Positions 57,495 to 64,000 of a DNA stretch of 64,000 bases are shown in pieces. Made by a program: the position numbers and the translations under genes. The notes beneath the pieces are model-generated. The model did no database searches. It had not been told where the DNA came from and saw only the letters and a list, made by a program, of their open reading frames with translations. Each line of letters starts with the position of its first letter. Within the stretch, counting starts at the first letter, position 1. The DNA lies in contig OX638368.1 of NCBI GenBank assembly GCA_951812925.1, positions 3,906,001 through 3,970,000 of the forward strand, read 5' to 3'. This DNA comes from Calliopum simillimum. Taxonomy: Eukaryota; Arthropoda; Insecta; Diptera; Lauxaniidae.

Positions 57495-58160
57495 CACAGG
57501 ACCACAAAATAAAAAATAAGACTTGTAGTTGAAAGTTGAGGTACCATACGTTATGGTTTTTGATGTACTAAAAACGAATCCGAGGTCAGAATTTAGCTAC
57601 CACCCTCAGATTTTGAATTATCCTTGCTTGAAGTTGGAGAATGCGCTGTTTTCAGGCATATGGTGCAGTTCCAGGAAACGATGTAGTTCCATTTCTTCAA
57701 TGGCATCGAATAGCTATAATCTTCCTTATAAAACTATACCATCTAATTTTTTCGATTGGACTTTTACTTCCCGAGATATCACCGTTTGAAGTCAACGTAT
57801 CTCAACCCCCATACGAAGCACTACATTATATTTGTAGCGTAAAATCAATTTAACATATAAAAATGATAACCCTTTACTTCAAAGGTAGATAACTCTGAAA
57901 GTAAAAGTCCAATCAGAAAAGTTTGATAAGGAAGATTGTGGCTATTCGATGTCATTGAAAAAATGGAACGATCACATTTCCTGGAACTGCACCATAAGAC
58001 TGAAAACTTCGCTTTCTGCAACTTTAAGCAAGGATATCTCAAAATCTGAGGGTGATGACTAAATTCTGACCTCGCATTCGTTTTTAGCACATTAAAAACC
58101 ATACCGTATGGTACCTCAACTTTCTACTACAAGACATATTTTTTATTTTGTGGTCCTGTG
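57495..58160. mobile_element. 666-bp fold-back MITE with TTA target duplication
   Basis: The ends are CACAGGACCACAAAATAAAA and the exact inverse TTTTATTTTGTGGTCCTGTG, flanked on both sides by TTA (57492-57494, 58161-58163). The arms of about 310 bp match through GTACCATACG, ACGAATCCGAGGTCAGAATT, ATGGTGCAGTTCCAGGAAA and ATTGGACTTTTACTT. A 3-bp TTA duplication is typical of PIF/Harbinger elements, but no transposase is here to confirm the class. Confidence 0.75.
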
Positions 58161-58458
58161 TTATTAGAGTTTGCCTTGTGGCCGAACTTCGATCATTTTC
58201 ATTTGACTTAAAAAAGACAAAAAAATTCTCAGCAGTAACCATTTCTGTGCATTTTCTCTTTAGAGGCGCACCACCACCCACTTTACCAAATTTTATAAAA
58301 ATCAATGCAGTGCCTAAGCCGTGAGAGCCTTTTTCTTTTTTATTTAGGGGTATGGCATCGCCTACTTTTAAAGAAAAGGAAATCCTATGCATTGCTCCTC
58401 CTAACAATTTTCCCAACAAAAGACAAATTAAGCGTATATGATGAGATAAACGCATCGA

Positions 58459-58645
58459 AATTGATATTGATATTGATATTGATATTGATATTGATATTGA
58501 TATTGATATTGATATTGATATTGATATCGGTATTGATATTGATGTATTTATATATTGATATATTGATATATTGATATATTGATATATTGATATATTGATA
58601 TATTGATATATTGATATATTGATATATTGATATATTAATATGTTG
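58459..58645 (+). repeat. (GATATT)n to (GATATATT)n microsatellite
   Basis: About 13 hexamer units change at about 58540 into about 12 octamer units, with some intermediates. One frame gives a LILILI run, which is not coding. Confidence 0.9.
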
Positions 58646-59519
58646 ATATTGATATTTATAGTGATAGTGAAATTGAATTGAATCGAAATTGAATTGAAAT
58701 CAAATAGATTTTTTTTTTTTTCTGTGTTAATTTACTGCTACTTCAATCATTTTAGTTCAATTTGCACAACTTTTAGAAATTTTCTATAGTAAACTTTGTG
58801 TCATTCTTTCTTTTTTGATTTAGATGATGCTTTTGCCCCTACTAGTACAACATACTTTCAATCTTTGTTACCCTCCCCTAACCCTTAATCCTACAATTGC
58901 AGCAAATGATTGACATTGCAATACAGACGAATATTGCGTTGTACTTGTTCTATTTAAACTATGGTGCAGCATTTCTTGATCTAAAGACATCAGTATCTGT
59001 GTGTAAAGTGTGATTGAACATTGCAGAAAGTAAAACAAAAAATTGAATTTGTCTTAAAAAGGCAAAAAATTGCTTTTTCATTACATAAATATATAGTTTT
59101 TAAAGTTTCATGTTCTTAGCAAATTTTTTTTGTCTTTCAATAAGGTTAGTAGTCTAGTAGTATAGGGTGTGTTGCAAAAGGTTACGAAGGATCTGAGCGG
59201 TAAAAGAGGAGACCTAGATTAAAACAAATTGCACCTGATGTGAGAGCCTAAAATCTACCCCTAAGGATTTGTAAGGTTGAAACTGATTTTCAGGGCTGGT
59301 TTACAAAAAAAATAAAAAAATTGTGTGAGCTTTCTATAAATGAATTTGGTCTATTGGGTTCAAAACGAGTTCGCTAAGTTTTGGCCTTTAAATTTGATAT
59401 TTAAAATATTTTTCAGCTTGCACATCATATTTACATATTTAGCGGAACACATGCGGGTAACCCTTGTGTATTTATTTTTTTTTTTTTGACCTCAAATCAA
59501 AAAAATTGGTAGAACAAAG

Positions 59520-59860
59520 ATGAACTGAATTTAAGGGAATTTAACGAGGAATTAAAAATAAATTATAAAAAAGCATGTTAATAGGACCTTTTATATACTA
59601 AAATGGCCGCCAAAGTAAAAAATTAGGAAAACAAATTTTAAATACCAACTTAAAAGGTACAGAACTTTGCCAAATCCTTTTAAACTCTATAAACCAAATA
59701 AACTCTTAGAAAGCTCATATAAAGTTCATATAAAGCTAAAAGTTTTATTTGAAAAAATTTTCCCTGAAACGCTAGTGTGACCAAGAAAATCAGTTTTTAC
59801 CCTATAACTCTTCAGTGGTGCAATTTGAACACCCACTTAGGTACAATTTTTTGTCAGTGT
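59520..59860 (+). repeat. Dispersed repeat, copy 2 (partner at 2.3 kb)
   Basis: It is collinear with 2320-2700: TTTAACGAGGA, AAATTATAAAA, ATACTAAAATGGCCGCCAAA, then AAACGCTAGTGTGACC. Conservation is patchy and the family is unidentified. Confidence 0.55.
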
Positions 59861-61154
59861 AGGCTTCCTCTATCGCCTCACATAAGCTTCGTTACCTTTA
59901 ATAAAAATTGAGTTTTATCCTATTGTTAAACACAACCATGAGCTCTTATTGAAGTTTTCGAAGTATAATTTTTCAAAAACGTGCATTCCTAAAAATTTGA
60001 GTTTTGGTATTCTACAATATTTTCAAACGTTGAAATGTGGAATACATCATCTTTGAACCGATAAGTCACATTTGTGGTAATACAATGTTAGTTATACGCA
60101 ACTGCACACTTATTTTATTTTATGTTTAATAGAATTGACATAAACCTACAATTTTCACATAATCACCATAACCTATTGATTTTATTTGTTTTTCTCAACA
60201 AAACAAGTAATTTTTTCATCTTTTTCCCACCCACTATTTAATATTTTGAAACAAAAGTATTTTATTGTTTACTTAACTTTGTATACAACACTTAACTGTC
60301 ATATCCTTAGCACACACGCTGTTTTTCAATGTGTTGCTTAACGCCCACATTAAATACACAAAAGAAGAAGAAAACCCCTTTTTTATACAAAATGGCACTT
60401 GATAAAAAGTGTTGCCAACTTCCGCACGTTTGAATGCCATTTTCGTCTACTTAAAGTTAAGTTTAGATTTGTGTTTTTTCTTTTCTTTCCACTTACTTAT
60501 GCCATTGAAAATTCACGCAAATGTGAAATTAATGCGATTTGCCGACTGTTGCAAAAAAACACAACAAATAAAAAAATAAATGCCAAATTTAACGACAAGT
60601 GTTGCATTTTGGCCATGGCAAACAAAAAACTGTTGTAGAGAATATCACTTGATGAAGAAGAAAAAAACACGAAGTCAAACATATAAGAAAATGGCTTCCG
60701 TTTTGCAGCCGGAAGTGATGCTGCTGCTGCTTTAACCTTAAATTCATTCAAGCATTTGTTGGCTTGTGCTGCGCGTTTGTGTTTGTTTTTTGTCGTTTTG
60801 GCTTTTTGCTGGCTCTTAAACACTCATGCACACTATACACATACGCATGAAAACAAACCAACAACAACAACAAAAAACAAACACACACAAATGAAACTCT
60901 CGTAATCAAATAAAAACGAAACACTATTGGCATTTTAGCTTCTAAATGTGTGACAATGGATAAAAAGCCCAAAATGATGAAGAAATAAATAAATAAATAA
61001 ACCCAATGAAATTTTCAATTCATGTCCAAGTGTCTCAGTAAAAATATATAAAAACAAAAATCCATTTGTGTATGTAGTATGGGATATGAAAACATTAAGG
61101 TGTACCTGTTCGTAAAATGACAAAAATTATTTCTTTAAAATTTGTAAGGAAATA

Positions 61155-62094
61155 GTGTCGCCTGCGGACATGGGTCGGATGTGGACACCCCCCGTAACTT
61201 TCGACAGAAAACAAATACGGCTAATCTGACAAATGTTAAGCGCGTGTTATGACAGCACAAAATCTTTATGCATATACCGGAGCAAACAGACACAACAGAA
61301 TTTGCTTATTGCTTTTCAAAGTAGCTGTCAAAGTCGGTTGTGGGCACCCCTGTTTCTTTATGTAATACCTATTTAATTTACTGAAATATAGTCGTGGATG
61401 TCAACATAACAAATTTAAATGGTGTTCTTATTCCTCTTTACGCTATTTTTGATGGAAAGAAAAAAATGTGTTTTTATAAAGTGTGGGTGGTAAGGTAGCA
61501 CACCAATTTGCGAAAAATCTCGGTATTAAGTTTCCAGACAAGTGGACCGATAAGCACATGGTGGGCATGGATTGGTACAAAAAATGCATACTTGGCAAAA
61601 GAGCCATGTCAACAAGGGCTAGAAATTACGTCACCTAGCCAGCTTAGTCTGTAAACCAATTGATCTGGCATTGTTGCCGAAGACAATCAAGTCTGATTTC
61701 AGGGTAACAGGCATGATGCCATTCGATCCAGACGTTTTCAATGACGCAGATTTTATTGAAGCCGTTGAGCAGAATTCGTTGAATTTCTGTGAGTCAATGT
61801 TTCCAAAATAAAATAATTTTGCTTTCTTCTCCATTTGATTATGTTTAACTTGAAAGTTTTTTATTTTAACCCGATTTTCTAAGGGTGCATACAACCGACC
61901 CAAAAATATTTTTGTCAAAATTGATCACTTCACTATTTTTTTGATATAATTTCTTTTACTGACAAAATCAATTTACTTGCTTCACCAGTAGTCAGCTAAG
62001 GTCTCTAGCTTTCCATTGATACTCATACTTCTGCATAATATACATTTGGTCAAAAGATATGAGTCGAAAACAAAATGGTGCCCACACCCGACAC
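61155..62094 (+). mobile_element. Pogo/Tigger-like DNA transposon relic with TA target duplication
   Basis: The left end is AGTGTCGCC and the right end CGACACT, with TA directly outside both (61153-61154, 62095-62096). Sub-terminal GGTCGGATGTGGACACC at left, GTCGGTTGTGGGCACCCC near 61332 and GGTGCCCACACCCGACACT at right are related. Inside is a deleted transposase (next entry). Total length is 940 bp. Pogo-group elements use TA targets, which fits. Confidence 0.7.
61483..61811 (+). pseudogene. Pogo-like transposase, N- and C-terminal pieces joined by deletion
   Basis: The first frame gives HQFAKNLGIKFPDKWTDKHM, VGMDWYKKCILGKRAMSTRA, resembling the CENP-B-type helix-turn-helix of pogo transposases (the KxxAGxDWxxxFLxR pattern). 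It ends at TAG, 61636-61638. A second frame gives LPKTIKSDFRVTGMMPFDPD, VFNDADFIEAV, ending MFPK and TAA at 61809-61811. That is the usual C-terminal tail of insect pogo-like transposases (GFRxTGIxPFNxxVF). The DDE catalytic core is missing. Confidence 0.65.
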
Positions 62095-62674
62095 TATTCT
62101 CTTGCTTTTTTAAATGAAATCAAGCTACATAATTCAATGCTACTCATACGTCATGTTGTGTGGTATTAAATGTTCATAATTATGCATAAAAGTGTTCAAT
62201 TATGAACAAAACTGATTCGAAAAAGTTTAAATCGTATCTCTAGCTCTGAACAAAAAAATTCCAATATTTTTCATCAGAATTAAGTTATCAATTAATTAAA
62301 AGTTAATAAGTGGTTTTTACTGTAAAATCTTCATTTTCCGACAAATCTTTAGTTGTAAACTTTTTTACAATATTTGATGATACATATGTAGATGATGATT
62401 AAAGTGCTAACATATTCATTTATTGAACAATAACCCTGCAGGACCTACAGAGTCAACTGTCTCAATAGTCTAGTCTTCGTTTTAGTTTTTTTGTAAGTAG
62501 TCCATAATGGACTACACCTAAAACTAGAACAAATTCGCTTAAATTATCAATTGTATCAAAAATGGTCCAAATGTAATGCATAATTCGTCATTAGTACCAA
62601 AAGTGTATTGATTATATTCATAACATTACTGACTACGTACTGTTTGCAGTTCGTCGATTGTGAAGAAGAGCAAA

Positions 62675-62742
62675 CGATAGTGTATCGGTCTAGTGACTTT
62701 CGCTGCGTGGAGGGGCCCGGGTTCAAATCCTCCACTTGGTGA
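62675..62742 (+). other. tRNA-Glu-like module in family X (A and B boxes)
   Basis: CGGTCTAGTGACTT and AGGGGCCCGGGTTCAAATCC align with the D-arm and T-arm of tRNA-Glu. Spacing between the boxes is about 30 bases. It cannot fold into a full cloverleaf, so it is a relic or internal Pol III promoter, not a tRNA gene. Confidence 0.45.
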
Positions 62743-62884
62743 TTTTCAATTTAAATTTTTAAGTTTCTATTTATTTGAACACAATTTGTCTGAAGAGTCT
62801 TTGGAGCAGAAAATGAAACAAACGTCCAACATAGCCGAGGTATAAAATAATAAAAAATTAATGAAAAAATTTTCATCCGCATTG

Positions 62885-62948
62885 AGGTTCGAACCCGGAA
62901 CACATTGCTCAGAAATATATAACAAACTCTTTAGCACATTCGGCTATG
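62885..62948 (-). other. Second tRNA-like module in family X, opposite strand
   Basis: Read on the minus strand, TAGCCGAATGTGCTAAAG resembles the A-box and D-arm of Leu/Ser tRNAs. TTCCGGGTTCGAACCTC matches the B-box consensus GGTTCGAANCC exactly over its core. It points toward the first module. It is not a functional tRNA. Confidence 0.45.
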
Positions 62949-64000
62949 AAACTTTTTGACATTTTGTGTAAAATTTGAATTTCAAATTAAATTTGTTGAA
63001 ATTTATAAATAAAATAAAAAAAAAATTAGCCTTTTTCTGGTCCAAATGTAAGGCATAAGGAGTCAATTGGTTACGCCCAATGACAAACAATGTAAAAAAT
63101 AAATAGAACTTTATATGTGACGAGACCAGAATTTAGACTAGTCGGTTTCTCCCATGGATAGTTTGCAAACTAGTTTCGGAATAGTCCGTGGTCCTGCAGG
63201 AAATCTTAAAAAAAAGATACACTCTATATTCATAAATTATGCACATGTATTGTGTCATGTAAACGTTTGTGTGTGTGTTTGTTTAATTTTTCATTTCTAT
63301 ACATTGATTTAATACTACAGCTCTTGCATTATTCATTTGTGTTGTTTTATTTATACACTACACTTATAAAATTTTTGGTACATCAACGCATAGTGGCAGC
63401 TTAAATAAATGCTTTAAGTGCTTTTTTTTTATTTATTTGAATTTTTGTAATCCATTAATGTGGGGTAATATTAATTGTTAATAACATGAAAAATGTAAAA
63501 CAGTAGCAACAACATCGACGGCAATCCTAAAAACTTTAATATTAATCTTTTGAATTTTTTAATCCTTGTGAAAAAAAAACGTTGCATAACCTTCGGCGCT
63601 CTATGGCATATCAATCAAAGAACCACACACACACACACGTAACTTTCGCTACATCAACATTATTAAGTGACATTTTGTGTTTGCATATGAGTTTTGCTTT
63701 TGCGACGTCTGCATTTAATCTAAGCCAGAGTATTCATTTCAACAACGCCTAAAAACATGCTTTGATCAATGATGCCAATTTTTTTTTTTTTTTCAATTTC
63801 AATTGAATCGATTTATATTGAAGGTTCTTTTTAATTTTCATTTTATTTTCTTTTTTAAACAGAACTTGTATGTTTTTGATTGATTTGTTTGCACCACATA
63901 CACATAAGTATACAAACATATGTACGAGAACATATGTGCGCTTAAATAACACACCTGCTGTGCAGCCATTAAAATTACATTTATGTGTGACATTAAAGCA

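Larger units (their letters stand above)
62435..63200 (+). mobile_element. TIR element family X, complete copy C (766 bp)
   Basis: The ends CCTGCAGGACC and GGTCCTGCAGG are perfect inverses over 11 bases. It is collinear with copy B (12640-13340) and with the flanks of copy A. It contains two facing tRNA-like modules: plus strand 62675-62742 (CGGTCTAGTGACTT, GGCCCGGGTTCAAATCC) and minus strand 62948-62885 (TAGCCGAATGTGCTAAAG, CCGGGTTCGAACC). It encodes no protein. A target duplication was not clear. Confidence 0.75.
52588..64000 (+). other. Intron 11 or 3' flank (at least 11.4 kb)
   Basis: No transmembrane-coding or FxNPxY-coding exon is recognised. It contains tRNA-Lys-derived repeats (53.04-53.45), a small hairpin repeat (54.16), a second Helentron-like repeat (55.5-56.4), a fold-back element (57.5-58.2), a GATATT microsatellite (58.46), a dispersed repeat (59.5), a pogo-like relic (61.2-62.1) and family X copy C (62.4-63.2). 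The remaining parts (52.6-53.0, 53.5-54.1, 54.7-55.5, 56.4-57.5, 58.7-59.5, 59.9-61.1, 63.2-64.0 kb) are AT-rich without recognised genes. Confidence 0.75.

Noticed and set aside
58305..58574. 89-codon frame ending in a Leu-Ile repeat
   Set aside because: The repeat is the GATATT microsatellite read in one frame.

Overview
The window is animal DNA, most likely from a higher (cyclorrhaphan) fly. It is AT-rich, dominated by intron sequence and littered with degraded transposons of kinds common in Diptera. The species cannot be named from the sequence alone; the very large introns and the mariner and Helentron-type relics would suit a tephritid or a similar fly.

The only protein-coding gene I can support is one plus-strand LDL-receptor family gene, the insect lipophorin receptor (LpR1/LpR2 type). 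Eleven exons are visible, 2334 coding bases in all, and their reading phases agree at every junction. In order they encode eight LDL-receptor class A (LA) repeats, two EGF modules, a six-bladed YWTD propeller, a third EGF module and a Ser/Thr/Pro-rich linker. The 5' end (start codon, signal peptide) lies left of base 1. The 3' end (transmembrane segment, cytoplasmic tail) lies right of base 64000 or in exons I cannot recognise. Exons are at 69-188, 392-508, 30484-30606, 35067-35293, 43907-44177, 44251-44473, 44563-44895, 45851-46069, 47219-47573, 51935-52133 and 52441-52587.

The LA repeats are split by huge introns of 30.0, 4.5 and 8.6 kb, and the last intron runs at least 11.4 kb off the window. 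The EGF and propeller exons sit closer together. Two late introns (9 and 10) have unusual 3' ends: a distant pyrimidine tract followed by a long stretch without AG.

The rest is repeat landscape. It includes: (i) fold-back or long-TIR elements at 15.8-19.5 kb (holding a 1.19-kb near-palindrome), 24.1-25.35, 37.7-38.7, 41.5-42.2 and 57.5-58.2 kb; (ii) a TIR element family with three copies, each carrying two facing tRNA-like modules, one copy split by a 5'-truncated Jockey-like retroposon with a 9-bp target duplication; (iii) two mariner derivatives sharing one internal deletion; (iv) a pogo-like relic with TA target duplication; (v) a pair of tRNA-Lys-derived SINE-like units; (vi) arrays repeating a tRNA-Lys primer-binding-site-like motif; (vii) a 2-kb minisatellite of 39-bp units with a 662-bp higher-order period; and (viii) several 100-175 bp tandem arrays. 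I found no CRISPR array, no intact tRNA gene and no second intact gene.
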